DNA of 64,000 nt from Ignavibacteriales bacterium UBA1304. Its GTDB lineage: Bacteria > Bacteroidota > Ignavibacteria > Ignavibacteriales > Ignavibacteriaceae. Within the stretch, counting starts at the first letter, position 1. Each line of letters opens with the position of its first letter. The translations under genes were made by a program, and so were the position numbers. Below are positions 16,903 to 26,650 of this stretch, piece after piece. A model generated the notes under the pieces. It had not been told where the DNA came from. It worked only from the letters and a program-made list of their open reading frames with translations, and did not search any database. The stretch spans positions 1-64,000 of the forward strand of contig DBTY01000038.1 in assembly GCA_002307295.1 (NCBI GenBank). Reading direction: 5' to 3'.

Positions 16903-19900
16903 TCAACTGCAGCCTGAAGTAGAACCGCAGGTCATACATTTAAGACATGTTCCGTTTCTGACCATAGTCAGGCTTTGGCAGTCTGGGCAAACGTCGCCGG
17001 TATAACCTTTTTCGATAGCCTGTTTGACTTTCGATTTCATAGCGGAACCAGGTTTATAGGTTCCTTCAGGAGAGTTAGCATATGACGAAAGAGAATAGTT
17101 GTAAGAACTAACTTTATTCTTATCAAGCTCTATATATCTTTCGCTCACTACTTCTTCGCTTTCAAATTCAGGTTCAGGCAATTTCTTAACAATGTTAGCC
17201 GCCTTCTTTTTAGTATCGGTCGGGTCAACATGCGATAGATCGTTTCTGCCGAGGTAAGAAACTGCAAGTTCCCTAAAAATATAATCTATTACCGAAGTGG
17301 CCATTTTAATTTTTTCGTTGCCGTTAACAATGCCGCTTGGTTCAAAGCGCGTAAACACAAAGGCGTCTACGAACTCTTCCAAAGGCACGCCGTGCTGCAA
17401 TCCCAAAGAAATTGCAATTGCAAAGCAGTTAAGAAGGCTTCTAAAAGCGGCTCCTTCCCGGTGCATATCAATAAAAATTTCGCCAAGCTGACCGTTGTCA
17501 TACTCGCCTGTGCGAATATAAACCGATTGACCGTTAATTTTCGCTTTCTGAGTATATCCGGTTCTTCTATCTGGCAGTCTTCTTCTTTTAGCTATATAGC
17601 GGTGAATAATTTTTTCGGCTACTTTTACAATGTCGTTTTGTTCAATCTCTTCAAATCCGTTTTCAACTTCATCGTCTGAAACTGAGTTCAACGGCTGAGA
17701 AAGTTTTGAACCGTCTCTGTACAATGCGTTAGCTTTTACGCCAAGCTTCCATGACTGCATGTAAGCGTCTTTAATATCTTCAACCGAAGCCTGATTTGGC
17801 AGGTTAATAGTTTTAGAAATAGCGCCCGAAATAAATGGTTGAGCCGAAGCCATCATTTTAATATGAGCCATAGGGCGGATAAAACGGGTTCCCTTTTTGC
17901 CGCATTTGCTTGCGCAGTCAAAAACAGGATAATGTTCAAATTTAAGGAATGGAGCTCCTTCAACTGTCATAGTTCCGCATACATAATCGTTAGCGGTAGA
18001 AATTTCCTGTTTAGAAAAACCTAAATGACTTAGCAAATCAAAATCCCATTCGTTAATCAGATCTTCGCTTATACCAAGTTTTTTAACAAGGAAGTCTGCG
18101 CCGATAGTATATTTATTAAAAGCAAAACCAAGCTCAAATACAGAAGGCAGAGCTTTTTCGAGCTTGCTTAAAATCTCGTCTGTAAATCCTTTTGCTTTAA
18201 GAGATTCCGGGTTAATATAAGGGCAGCCAGTAAGAGAACCGGAGCCTTTTGCATATTTAATTATTTCCGAAATCTGATCTTTATTATAACCAAGCCTTTC
18301 AAGAGCGGGAGGAATAGAAAGATTAATAATCTTAAAATATCCGCCGCCTGCAAGTTTTTTAAATTTAACCAAAGCAAAATCAGGTTCTACGCCGGTTGTG
18401 TCGCAATCCATAACTAAACCAATAGTGCCAGTAGGAGCAATTACCGTAACCTGAGCGTTTCTGAATCCGTATTGGGTTCCAAGTTCCAGAGCTTTATCGG
18501 CGTCTTCGCGCGCAGCTTTAAGCAGGTCTGAAGGACAGTATTTAGGATTAATTCCAGAAGGGAGAATAGATAATCCTTCATACTCTTCAGCCGGCACATT
18601 AAAGGCGGCTCTTCTGTGGTTTCTTATAACGCGCAGCATATTTTCTTTATTCTTTTCATAGCCGGGGAAAGGCCCAAGGTCTTTAGCCATTTCTGCCGAA
18701 GCCGCGTAAGCGTTCATATGCATAATAGCTGTAATGGCTCCGCAGATAGCAAAAGCTTCATTGCTGTCATAAGGAATTCCCTGTAACATCAATAAAGAGC
18801 CAATGTTAGCGTAACCTAAACCGAGCGTTCTGAATTTATAACTTAATTCCGCAATTTTTTTACTTGGGAACTGAGCCATAAGCACGCTTATTTCAAGCGC
18901 AATTGTCCATAATCTGCTTGCGTGTCTGAATGATTCAATATCAAAAGTGTAATCTTTTTGATTGTAAAACTTAACTAAATTAAGCGAAGCAAGGTTACAT
19001 GCGGTATCGTCAATAAACATATACTCGCTGCAAGGGTTAGATGCTTTAATTTCGCCGTCGGCAGGGCACGTATGCCATTCGTTGATGGTAGTGTGGAACT
19101 GAATACCAGGATCGGCGCAGGACCATGCGGCGTAAGCTACTTCGTCCCACAATTCCGCGGCTTTAAGCGTATTGGAAGCTTTAGGCTCCCGGTTTTCTTT
19201 TGCCGCTTTTCGTTTTTCAATTCTCCAATATAAATTCCATTCGCCTTCGTCTATAACTGCCTGCATAAACTCGTTTTTTACGCGTATTGAATTATTTGAA
19301 TTTTGCCCTGAAACTGTATGGTACGCTTCAGAGGTCCAGTCGATATCATAAACAGGGAATTCAATAGACTTAAAACCAAGTTTTGCTAATTGTATAACTC
19401 TTTCTATATAGTTATTAGGTATCTGAGCTTTTTTAGCGTCAGAGACCGCATTGTGTAGTTTCAGGTTAAGTTTTTTGTTAAATCTGTCATTTTCAGGATG
19501 TTCGTCATAACATGCCTGGATGATAGCGTTTAAATAGTGATTGCATAATTTTGAACCGGCAACCAAAGCGGCAACTTTTTGTTCTTCAACTACTTTCCAG
19601 TTAATAAATTCTTCAATATCCGGATGATCCATATCAATGCTGACCATCTTGGCAGCTCTTCTGGTTGTTCCGCCTGATTTAATTGCTCCAGCGGCTCTGT
19701 CTCCTATTTTTAAGAAAGACATAAGACCTGAAGATTTTCCGCCTCCGCTTAAAGGCTCTTCTGAGCCGCGGATATCGGAAAAGTTTGAACCTGTGCCTGA
19801 ACCGTATTTAAATAAGCGAGCTTCGCGGGTCCATAAATCCATTATTCCGCCTTCATTAACCAAATCGTCGTTAACAGATTGGATAAAGCAGGCGTGTGGC

Positions 19901-20484
19901 TGTGGATGCGTATAAGCGTCTGCTGAAGCGGTAAGTTCTTTTGTCCTATAATCTACATAGAAGTGGCCTTGCGATGGGCCTGTGATGCCGTATGCCCAGT
20001 TTAAACCGGTATTAAACCACTGCGGACTGTTTGGAGCCGCAATTTGGTTCGCAAGCATATAAACCATTTCGTCAAAATATGCTTTTGCGTCTTCTTCGGT
20101 ATCAAAATAATTAGCCTGCCATCCCCAATAAGTCCAACACCCGGCTAGACGTGAAAAAACCTGACGGCAGTCTGTTTCAGAAGAATATCTTTCTTTTTCA
20201 GGCAGTTGTTCAAGTCTTTCTGCGTCAGCTTTAGAAGTTTGCAGCCATGTTGGAACTCCTTTTTCTTTTGCTTTTTTAAGCAGTTTGGGAACTCCGGCTT
20301 TTCTAAAATATTTTTGGGCGATTATATCCGTAGCAACTTGCGACCAACCTGAAGGAACTATAACGTCCTCCATTTTGAAGACAGTTGAACCGTCCGGGTT
20401 TTTTATCTCAGAAGTTCGTTTAACAAACTCTAATGATGCTAACGGATCTTTATTTTCTTCCGTATAATGTCTATTTATCTTCAT
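16903..20484 (-). CDS. nrdJ: Adenosylcobalamin-dependent ribonucleotide reductase (class II)
   Basis: This 1193-residue enzyme makes deoxyribonucleotides using adenosylcobalamin to create a thiyl radical. The three catalytic cysteines can be placed by comparison with E. coli NrdA: HACFIQSVND (reducing Cys), SNPCSEYMF (thiyl Cys with adjacent Asn and Glu) and CNLASLNLVKF (second reducing Cys). FKYGSGTGSNFS and APTGTIGLVMDCDT are also typical. The C-terminal tail has CPDC, CLKCMTCG and a final SGCS, probably zinc and redox cysteines. CAGGAGCTTAA precedes the ATG. It stands alone with its own terminator, and no class I or III reductase gene is in the window. Confidence 0.95.
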   Translation of the reverse strand: MKINRHYTEENKDPLASLEFVKRTSEIKNPDGSTVFKMEDVIVPSGWSQVATDIIAQKYFRKAGVPKLLKKAKEKGVPTWLQTSKADAERLEQLPEKERYSSETDCRQVFSRLAGCWTYWGWQANYFDTEEDAKAYFDEMVYMLANQIAAPNSPQWFNTGLNWAYGITGPSQGHFYVDYRTKELTASADAYTHPQPHACFIQSVNDDLVNEGGIMDLWTREARLFKYGSGTGSNFSDIRGSEEPLSGGGKSSGLMSFLKIGDRAAGAIKSGGTTRRAAKMVSIDMDHPDIEEFINWKVVEEQKVAALVAGSKLCNHYLNAIIQACYDEHPENDRFNKKLNLKLHNAVSDAKKAQIPNNYIERVIQLAKLGFKSIEFPVYDIDWTSEAYHTVSGQNSNNSIRVKNEFMQAVIDEGEWNLYWRIEKRKAAKENREPKASNTLKAAELWDEVAYAAWSCADPGIQFHTTINEWHTCPADGEIKASNPCSEYMFIDDTACNLASLNLVKFYNQKDYTFDIESFRHASRLWTIALEISVLMAQFPSKKIAELSYKFRTLGLGYANIGSLLMLQGIPYDSNEAFAICGAITAIMHMNAYAASAEMAKDLGPFPGYEKNKENMLRVIRNHRRAAFNVPAEEYEGLSILPSGINPKYCPSDLLKAAREDADKALELGTQYGFRNAQVTVIAPTGTIGLVMDCDTTGVEPDFALVKFKKLAGGGYFKIINLSIPPALERLGYNKDQISEIIKYAKGSGSLTGCPYINPESLKAKGFTDEILSKLEKALPSVFELGFAFNKYTIGADFLVKKLGISEDLINEWDFDLLSHLGFSKQEISTANDYVCGTMTVEGAPFLKFEHYPVFDCASKCGKKGTRFIRPMAHIKMMASAQPFISGAISKTINLPNQASVEDIKDAYMQSWKLGVKANALYRDGSKLSQPLNSVSDDEVENGFEEIEQNDIVKVAEKIIHRYIAKRRRLPDRRTGYTQKAKINGQSVYIRTGEYDNGQLGEIFIDMHREGAAFRSLLNCFAIAISLGLQHGVPLEEFVDAFVFTRFEPSGIVNGNEKIKMATSVIDYIFRELAVSYLGRNDLSHVDPTDTKKKAANIVKKLPEPEFESEEVVSERYIELDKNKVSSYNYSLSSYANSPEGTYKPGSAMKSKVKQAIEKGYTGDVCPDCQSLTMVRNGTCLKCMTCGSTSGCS

Positions 20485-20879
20485 TTAAGCTCCTGTGAAT
20501 TTAAATACAACTTATGTAAGGCCATCTTTTCCTTATATAAGGTATATTTCAGATCCAATTATAATTTCGGGGGGATTCAATAGCTCTGCTGAGCTCAGTA
20601 AAAATTTAAATTCCAAATTTGTAAATTATTCCTTAAAAAGCTAATTAATTTTATAGAAATATTTTTCCACATTTTAGGTTTTTACCTTGACAAAAAAAAG
20701 AAATCGGGTAGCCCATTATTCCAATTTTTGTATGCGCGCTTTGCCGTATTTTGTGACAACCGTAGAGTTATATCTGATAAACGGTATTTATGGAAATAAA
20801 TAAAATCACTAATTTAAATTATGGAAATATTTGTTTCTAAATGTGTTTTAGCGCAACTTTTAATAAAAGGAAGGCGTCT
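20485..20879. other. Gene-free divergent region between nrdJ and the ABC operon
   Basis: No gene is seen. The stretch must hold promoters for nrdJ (minus) and the ABC transporter (plus). Notable are the perfect palindromes CCTTATATAAGG (20531-20542), 47 bases upstream of nrdJ and a possible operator, and CTGAGCTCAG (20589-20598). I did not find a B12-box like that of cobalamin riboswitches. Confidence 0.4.
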
Positions 20880-21803
20880 TTGGACTATGAAAAAATAATT
20901 GAAGTTGAGGGACTTTCAAAGAATTTTAAGTCTCTTAAAGCCGTAAACAATTTGAATATAAACGTTTATCCGGGCGATGTGTTCGGATTTCTCGGCCCTA
21001 ACGGCGCCGGGAAAAGCACTACTATAAGAATGCTTATGACGTTAATTTCTCCTTCCGGCGGCAATATTAAGATTTTTGGCAAAGAACTGAACCCAAATAG
21101 AGCGGAAATTTTGCAGAAAATTGGCGCAATTGTAGAAAAACCTGATTTTTACGGGTATTTATCCGCTTTTAAAAATCTTGAAATACTTGGTAAAATTTCC
21201 GGAACTCAAATTTCTAAAAACAGAATTATGGAAGTTCTGGAATTAGTCAGCTTAGATAAAAGATTTAACAGCAAAGTAAAAACTTTCTCGTTTGGAATGA
21301 AACAAAGGCTTGGACTTGCTCAGGCTCTGCTTCACAACCCGGAGTTGATCATTCTCGACGAACCTACTACGGGACTCGATCCTCAGGGAATGAAAGAAAT
21401 TAGAGACTTAATCCTGTTTTTAAGTAAAGAGCAGGGGAAAACAATTTTTTTATCTTCTCACATACTTCACGAAGTTGAATTGGTAGCTAACCGGATGATA
21501 ATTATTAATAAAGGCTCGGTGGTAGTTGAAGGCATGGTTGCCGAACTGCTAAACTCCGCTTCGTTAAAAGTAACTTTTGAAGTAGACGATTTGCAAAAAG
21601 CGTTAGCTGAAATAGATATTACCCAATGGAAGAAAAAGTTAGAGTCCGTAGTTAAAAACAAAATAATTTTTCAGCTTGAACAGGAAGAAATCAGCGTTTT
21701 GAATAAACTTTTAGTGGAAAAAGGAATTGGCATAAGCGCGGTAGTTCCGGCAAGATCGCTTGAAGAGTATTTTCTTAACCTGACAGAAAAGGGGGGTAAG
21801 TAA
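20880..21803 (+). CDS. ABC transporter ATP-binding protein
   Basis: This is the nucleotide-binding subunit of an ABC-2 type exporter. Walker A is GPNGAGKST, the signature is FSFGMKQRLGLAQALL, Walker B and D-loop are LIILDEPTTGLD, and the switch His is in LSSHILHEVE. About 80 residues after the ATPase core form the accessory C-terminal region. I prefer TTG 20880, preceded by AGGAAGG at 20868-20874, over ATG 20841, which lacks a binding site; this gives 307 residues. The permease gene starts directly after the stop, and a LolA-like gene follows. The transported substrate is unknown. Confidence 0.88.
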   Translation: MDYEKIIEVEGLSKNFKSLKAVNNLNINVYPGDVFGFLGPNGAGKSTTIRMLMTLISPSGGNIKIFGKELNPNRAEILQKIGAIVEKPDFYGYLSAFKNLEILGKISGTQISKNRIMEVLELVSLDKRFNSKVKTFSFGMKQRLGLAQALLHNPELIILDEPTTGLDPQGMKEIRDLILFLSKEQGKTIFLSSHILHEVELVANRMIIINKGSVVVEGMVAELLNSASLKVTFEVDDLQKALAEIDITQWKKKLESVVKNKIIFQLEQEEISVLNKLLVEKGIGISAVVPARSLEEYFLNLTEKGGK

Positions 21804-22640
21804 ATGTTTACATTAATTGGCGTAGAATTATTCAAAATTTTCAGGAAATGGCGCACTTATATCGGTTTTGCAGCCGTAACAGTTTTGGTTCTGCTAATAC
21901 AAACGGCAATTTATTTTGCAAAAGATACTTATGTGAGCTCTATGACGCGCGGACTTGACCAGGCGTTTATGTTTACGGGTAATTTACTAAATGGATATTT
22001 AATAGCTCATTTGATATTAGGCATACTTGTGGTCCATGTCCCTTTTCTTGTAACTTTAGTCGCGGGCGATTTGCTTGCCGGAGAGGCTACTGCCGGAACA
22101 TACAGAATATTGCTTACCCGGCCTGTCTCAAGGCTTAAGGTATTAACCGCTAAATATTTAGCTGGAGTTATTTATGCCAACCTTTTGGTTTTATGGCTTG
22201 CAGCGCTTAGTCTTGGGTTTGGATTTATTTTATTTGGAACTGGGGAGCTTATTGTAATGAAAAGCTATATTATAGTATTTGCCCAGAACGACATTATATG
22301 GCGGTTTGCAATCGCTTATGCATTTGCAGGCTTGAGTATGACTATGGTAGCTACGCTGGCTTTTTTCTTCTCTTCGCTGGTGGAAAATTCTATTGGGCCA
22401 ATTATATCAACTATGGCGATTATAATTGTATTTGTAATAATAACGTCAATCAAGATCAGTATTTTTGAAAGTATAAGCCCATGGCTGTTTACATCTTATA
22501 TGAACGCATGGAGTCTCCCTTTTGACGATCCTATTGAGGTTGATAAAGCCGTTAAATCCGCAGTAATCCTGTTAGCCCATATTATAGGCCTATTTGGAAT
22601 AACGGCGTTTATATTTAAAAGAAAAGATATTCTGTCTTAA
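21804..22640 (+). CDS. ABC-2 type transporter permease
   Basis: This 278-residue inner-membrane protein has about six hydrophobic segments (for example around residues 20-36, 65-85, 115-140, 170-195, 205-220 and 255-270) and the layout of an ABC-2 permease. The cytoplasmic stretch LLAGEATAGTYRILLTRPVSRL, seen here in part as GEATAGTYRILLTRPVSR, is typical of this family's coupling helix. The gene begins at the base after the ATPase stop, so the two proteins surely act together. Similarity to gliding-type GldF/NatB exporters is possible but not established. Confidence 0.85.
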   Translation: MFTLIGVELFKIFRKWRTYIGFAAVTVLVLLIQTAIYFAKDTYVSSMTRGLDQAFMFTGNLLNGYLIAHLILGILVVHVPFLVTLVAGDLLAGEATAGTYRILLTRPVSRLKVLTAKYLAGVIYANLLVLWLAALSLGFGFILFGTGELIVMKSYIIVFAQNDIIWRFAIAYAFAGLSMTMVATLAFFFSSLVENSIGPIISTMAIIIVFVIITSIKISIFESISPWLFTSYMNAWSLPFDDPIEVDKAVKSAVILLAHIIGLFGITAFIFKRKDILS

Positions 22641-22666
22641 TTTTAAAAACGAAAATGGAGTTTAGT

Positions 22667-23359
22667 TTGAAAACGTATTTATTTATTCTTTTTGCTTTTG
22701 TTTTTACTTCTGTGGGTTTTTGCAAAGATCCAAATCTGATTATAAAAAATCTTCAGAAAAAATTTGAACAGGTAAAGGATTATGAAGCGGACGTAAATGT
22801 AAAAGTGAATTTGGATTTGCTTAAAGTTCCGGAATCAAACGCTAAGATTTATTTTAAACATCCGGATAAAATAAAAATTAAATCCGAAAAGTTTTCTTTA
22901 CTCCCTAAAGAAGGATTGAATTTTTTGCCTAAGTTCTTTAGCCGGAAAGATTATACTGCGCTGTTTATAAAAGAAGACAATCTAAACGGAATTAAAGTAA
23001 GCGTAATTAAAATTATTCCTATGAACGAGACAGGCGATATAGCGCTTGTTACGCTGTGGATTGACGAAGCTAATAGCATTTTAAGAAAAGCTGAAATATC
23101 TACCAAAACTAACGGGGTTTATACAATAGAGATGAACTACGATCATCCGGTAAATGGTTTTTATATGCCCAGCTCAATGAAGTTTACTTTTAATGCAGGT
23201 AATATGGCTCCTAAAGGATCTGACGGAGGGGAGTTTGGAGAAAATGACCGGGCAAGAAAAAAGAGAATAGCGTCAAAAGGAACCGTCCTGGTTACTTATT
23301 CAAATTACAAAGTAAACCAGGGATTGTCCGATTCAATTTTTAACGAAAAGAAGAAATAA
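22667..23359 (+). CDS. LolA-like periplasmic protein
   Basis: The protein has a signal peptide (MKTYLFILFAFVFTSVGFC when read from TTG 22667) and a fold suggested by the pattern of outer-membrane lipoprotein-sorting (LolA/LolB-like) proteins: YEADVNVKVNLDLLKVPESN, KHPDKIKIKSEKFSLLP, and a later segment of alternating strands. I chose TTG 22667 because GGAG lies six bases before it and the alternative ATG 22655 would put an acidic residue in the signal n-region. It follows the ABC permease by 26 bases, so it may carry or sense what that exporter moves. The specific role is not known. Confidence 0.7.
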   Translation: MKTYLFILFAFVFTSVGFCKDPNLIIKNLQKKFEQVKDYEADVNVKVNLDLLKVPESNAKIYFKHPDKIKIKSEKFSLLPKEGLNFLPKFFSRKDYTALFIKEDNLNGIKVSVIKIIPMNETGDIALVTLWIDEANSILRKAEISTKTNGVYTIEMNYDHPVNGFYMPSSMKFTFNAGNMAPKGSDGGEFGENDRARKKRIASKGTVLVTYSNYKVNQGLSDSIFNEKKK

Positions 23360-23361
23360 GA

Positions 23362-25032
23362 CTAAGCCAACCCTTTTTCGGCAAGAATTTCTTTAGCGCG
23401 TATAAGGGATTCGTCTATATTGGCTTTTATATTTTCTTCGCCGAATAATTTAATGTATCCCGCCTGTTCAAAAGCGAATAAAGGCTGATGGTGCACGCCG
23501 GAAAAGATAACTGCCGTTTTATTCTTTATCGATTTTTTATATAATTCTTCAAGCACGAATAATCCGGTAGAATCAATAGCCGGGACGTTTCTCATTCGTA
23601 TGATGCGAATCAGCGGAGCTTTTTCAACCTGGTCAATCGCTTCCTTAAATTTTTCTACCGCGCCAAAAAAGAAAGGTCCGTTTATTTCGTAAACTTCAAC
23701 TCCCTTTGGAATTGTTTTTTTGTCAATCGACATTGTGTCGGTTTCGTTATCGTCTTCTTCTTCGTTAAACTCTCGCGTAACTACTCCAACGTTTGTAACT
23801 AACGCCATCCTGCGCATAAAAAGGAATACAGCCAAAACCATTCCAATTTCTATGGCTACTGTAAGATCAATTATAACTGTAATAGCAAATGTAGTAACTA
23901 AAACAACGGTATCGCTGTGAGGACTCTTGAAAACATTTACAAATGACCTCCATTCGCTCATATTATACGCTACCATTACCAGTATAGCAGCAAGGACTGA
24001 AAGAGGAATAAGACTTGCATATTTGCCAAAGAAAAGCATAATCAGCAATAGGACTATTGAGTGAACAATTCCCGCTACGGGAGTTTTACCGCCGTTTTTA
24101 ATATTAGTGACTGTGCGCGCAATTGCTCCGGTAGCAGGTATGCCGCCAAATAAAGGCGAGGCGATATTTGCTACTCCCTGAGCTATCAGCTCCATATTTG
24201 AACGGTGCTTGCCGCCTATCATTCCATCGGCTACAACCGCCGATAACAGCGATTCTATTGCAGCAAGTATTGCAATTGTAGTGGCTGGCTGGATAAGTTT
24301 TTTTATTGCGGCGAAGTCCATTACGGGTAAATGCGGCGCCGGAATTGATCCTGAAATCTCTCCAAATTTTGACCCGATTGTTTCAACCGGAAGCTTAAAT
24401 ACAGCTGTAATAATTGTCGCAATTATTAAGGCGATTAAAGAGCCGGGAATTTTTTTTGAAAACATAGGCCAGATAATCAGAAACAGTAAAGAGCCTAACC
24501 CTATGCAGATTGCATAAATGTTAATTTGGCTTAAATTTTGCCCGAACGCATACCATTTTTCAAAAAAGTCGACCGGCACGGCTCCCATTTTAAGTCCAAG
24601 CAAATCTTTAATTTGCGAAGAAAAAATAATCAGAGCTATTCCGCTTGTAAAGCCAACTATTACCGGGTGAGGGATAAATTTTATAACCGAACCAAACCGG
24701 GCAAACCCCATTATAATGAGGATAATACCCGCCATGATTGTAGAGATCATCAGACCGTTTAATCCGTATTGCTGAACTATCTGATAAACAATTACAACAA
24801 AAGCTCCGGTAGGTCCGCCAATTTGTACGCGGCTGCCGCCTAAGGCAGAGATTATAAAACCGGCAATAATAGCGGTGATTATGCCTTTTTCGGGAGATAC
24901 TCCCGAAGCGATTGCAAAAGCAATCGCTAAAGGGATGGCTACAACGCCAACAATTACGCCTGCTGAAAGATCTGAAAAGAAATCCGCTTTATTATAGGTC
25001 TTAAGCGTAGTGAACAATTTTGGTTTTAACAT
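23362..25032 (-). CDS. SulP family anion transporter with STAS domain
   Basis: This 556-residue inner-membrane protein has the SulP core with many hydrophobic segments (starting DLSAGVIVGVVAIPLAIAFA near residue 20) and a C-terminal STAS domain (IDSTGLFVLEELYKKS around residue 490). SulP proteins move sulfate, bicarbonate or other anions; the substrate cannot be told here. It is convergent with the LolA-like gene, only two bases apart. It is the last gene of a minus-strand run whose previous gene encodes an HPt phosphotransfer protein ten bases upstream, an unusual pairing. Confidence 0.92.
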   Translation of the reverse strand: MLKPKLFTTLKTYNKADFFSDLSAGVIVGVVAIPLAIAFAIASGVSPEKGIITAIIAGFIISALGGSRVQIGGPTGAFVVIVYQIVQQYGLNGLMISTIMAGIILIIMGFARFGSVIKFIPHPVIVGFTSGIALIIFSSQIKDLLGLKMGAVPVDFFEKWYAFGQNLSQINIYAICIGLGSLLFLIIWPMFSKKIPGSLIALIIATIITAVFKLPVETIGSKFGEISGSIPAPHLPVMDFAAIKKLIQPATTIAILAAIESLLSAVVADGMIGGKHRSNMELIAQGVANIASPLFGGIPATGAIARTVTNIKNGGKTPVAGIVHSIVLLLIMLFFGKYASLIPLSVLAAILVMVAYNMSEWRSFVNVFKSPHSDTVVLVTTFAITVIIDLTVAIEIGMVLAVFLFMRRMALVTNVGVVTREFNEEEDDNETDTMSIDKKTIPKGVEVYEINGPFFFGAVEKFKEAIDQVEKAPLIRIIRMRNVPAIDSTGLFVLEELYKKSIKNKTAVIFSGVHHQPLFAFEQAGYIKLFGEENIKANIDESLIRAKEILAEKGLA

Positions 25033-25042
25033 AGATCCTTAT

Positions 25043-25423
25043 TTATTGATTAACTAACCTTTGTAAGAGCAAAACGTCCTCCTTTAGTTCGGCGGTAATT
25101 TTCTCTAATAAAGAAGTAGTGTCGTCAAGTTTATTGTTGGAAATATTGATTTCCAATTCTTTGCAGGCGGAAACAAGCGCCTCAAATCCGAACGTGCCGC
25201 TGTTTCCGCGCAAGCTGTGAGCTAAATTCCTTATCTCAATATAATTATTTTCCTTTACGGCGGTGCTAATATTTTTTAATATTTTATCTGTGCTTTCAAC
25301 ATACGCTTCCGTAAGTTCAACTACAGTTTCTTCGCCTAAATCGTCGTTAAGAAAGAGCAGCTGTTTTTTTAAGGCTTCTTCTTTTTCGGCGGATAAATTA
25401 TCGGAGCTATTTAAATCGGCCAT
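25043..25423 (-). CDS. Histidine phosphotransfer (HPt) protein
   Basis: This 126-residue soluble protein contains IRNLAHSLRGNSGTFGFEAL, the HPt motif with the phospho-accepting His in AHSLRGNSG, in a predicted all-helical bundle. It carries no other domain. HPt proteins relay phosphate between hybrid kinases and response regulators. No hybrid kinase lies next to it; the LytS/LytTR pair at 29-31 kb is not of the relay type. It lies 11 bases after the serine hydrolase gene and 10 before sulP, so it is probably in their operon. Its partners are unknown. Confidence 0.85.
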   Translation of the reverse strand: MADLNSSDNLSAEKEEALKKQLLFLNDDLGEETVVELTEAYVESTDKILKNISTAVKENNYIEIRNLAHSLRGNSGTFGFEALVSACKELEINISNNKLDDTTSLLEKITAELKEDVLLLQRLVNQ

Positions 25424-25434
25424 TATTTTAGTCC

Positions 25435-26616
25435 TTAATTTTTATTATCAATTGCTTTAATAATTGCATCGTGAACTGAGTGTCTTCTTGCAGTAAGCCT
25501 TGGATTATTTCTTGTAGGATAGACTCTGTTTGTAAGAAGAATAGCGACTACGCCTCTTTCTTTATCGGCAAACACAGAAGTTCCGGTAAAGCCTGTATGT
25601 CCAAAAGTAGTTTCCGAAAACTTTTTCCCGGCGGCCGCTTCCCATTTATCGTTAGTATCCCAGCCAATTCCGCGCGAGCTTTGCGCTGATTGCTTAGTGG
25701 TCCAGCTGTTAACGGTTGAAGCTTTAACATAACGTTTACCGTTATAGCTTCCCTTGTTTAGCAGCATCTGCATAAAGACCGCTAAATCTGGAGCTGTGGA
25801 AAACAGCCCTGCATGACCTGCCACTCCGCCTAAAAGATAAGCGGTCTCGTCATGAACTTTACCCTGCATTGTGGTCATTCTCCAGTAATTATCCACTTCG
25901 GTTGGGACGCAGTCTTTAACTAGTTTTGCAGGAGGATTATACATTGTGCTGTGCATCTTAAGCGGTTTAAAAACATTTTCGCGTAAGAAATCGTCTAAAT
26001 GTTTTCCGGAAATTTTTTCAATTACTTTCTGCATAGTTATAAGTCCTAAATCGCTGTAAGCGTATTTAGTTCCTGTAGGATAAATAAGCTTTGAACTTTT
26101 GATAGAATCCCATACCTGTTCAGGCGTAGTGAATTTTTTATAAAAAGGAATCCACTCTACCAGACCGGCGTTATGTAAAAGAAGATTACGAATTGTAATT
26201 TTATCTTTCCCATTTTGGCCGAAGTCAGGTATATATTTTGTGACTTTATCGTCTAACTTAAATTTTCCCTGATCAAAAAGCATCATCGCCGCAGTTGTAG
26301 TTCCTACGACTTTTGAAACAGAAGCCATATCGAACATTGAGTTGACAGACATTGGCGTTGAAGCTTTATCATATGTAAAAGAGCCAAAGGCTTTTTCGTA
26401 TACAATTTTGCCTTTATAAGTAACTAATATAACGGCTCCCGGATATGTTGAATCTGCAATACCGTCTTTAACTACTTTATCTAACTCAGAAAAATTATAC
26501 TTAGGATTATCGAGATCCTTTGTTAGTTTATATTGAGCAAAAGAAGGAGTGCAATAAAATACCATGACCGCAATGATCAGGCAGATATTCTTCAGAACTA
26601 ATATATTCTTTTTCAT
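25435..26616 (-). CDS. Serine hydrolase of the class C beta-lactamase fold
   Basis: The protein has a signal peptide (first 27 residues, ending CTPSFA) and a beta-lactamase-like domain with the nucleophile motif Ser99-Val-Ser-Lys102 (MASVSKVV), a tyrosine motif in KYAYSDLGL and a late HTGFTG loop in place of KTG. I start at ATG 26616 because a longer frame would overlap the upstream permease gene. Known relatives include esterases, D-aminopeptidases and Bacillus AmiE (YbbE), an amidase in muropeptide recovery. The AmpG-like permease and sugar kinase upstream favour a peptidoglycan-fragment role, but this is inference. Confidence 0.85.
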   Translation of the reverse strand: MKKNILVLKNICLIIAVMVFYCTPSFAQYKLTKDLDNPKYNFSELDKVVKDGIADSTYPGAVILVTYKGKIVYEKAFGSFTYDKASTPMSVNSMFDMASVSKVVGTTTAAMMLFDQGKFKLDDKVTKYIPDFGQNGKDKITIRNLLLHNAGLVEWIPFYKKFTTPEQVWDSIKSSKLIYPTGTKYAYSDLGLITMQKVIEKISGKHLDDFLRENVFKPLKMHSTMYNPPAKLVKDCVPTEVDNYWRMTTMQGKVHDETAYLLGGVAGHAGLFSTAPDLAVFMQMLLNKGSYNGKRYVKASTVNSWTTKQSAQSSRGIGWDTNDKWEAAAGKKFSETTFGHTGFTGTSVFADKERGVVAILLTNRVYPTRNNPRLTARRHSVHDAIIKAIDNKN

Positions 26617-26650
26617 GGTTATATAATTTATTGTTATTAAAATTAGTTTA

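Noticed and set aside
20485..20840. Cobalamin riboswitch upstream of the B12-dependent nrdJ
   Set aside because: I found no B12-box or the expected long paired leader on the minus strand.
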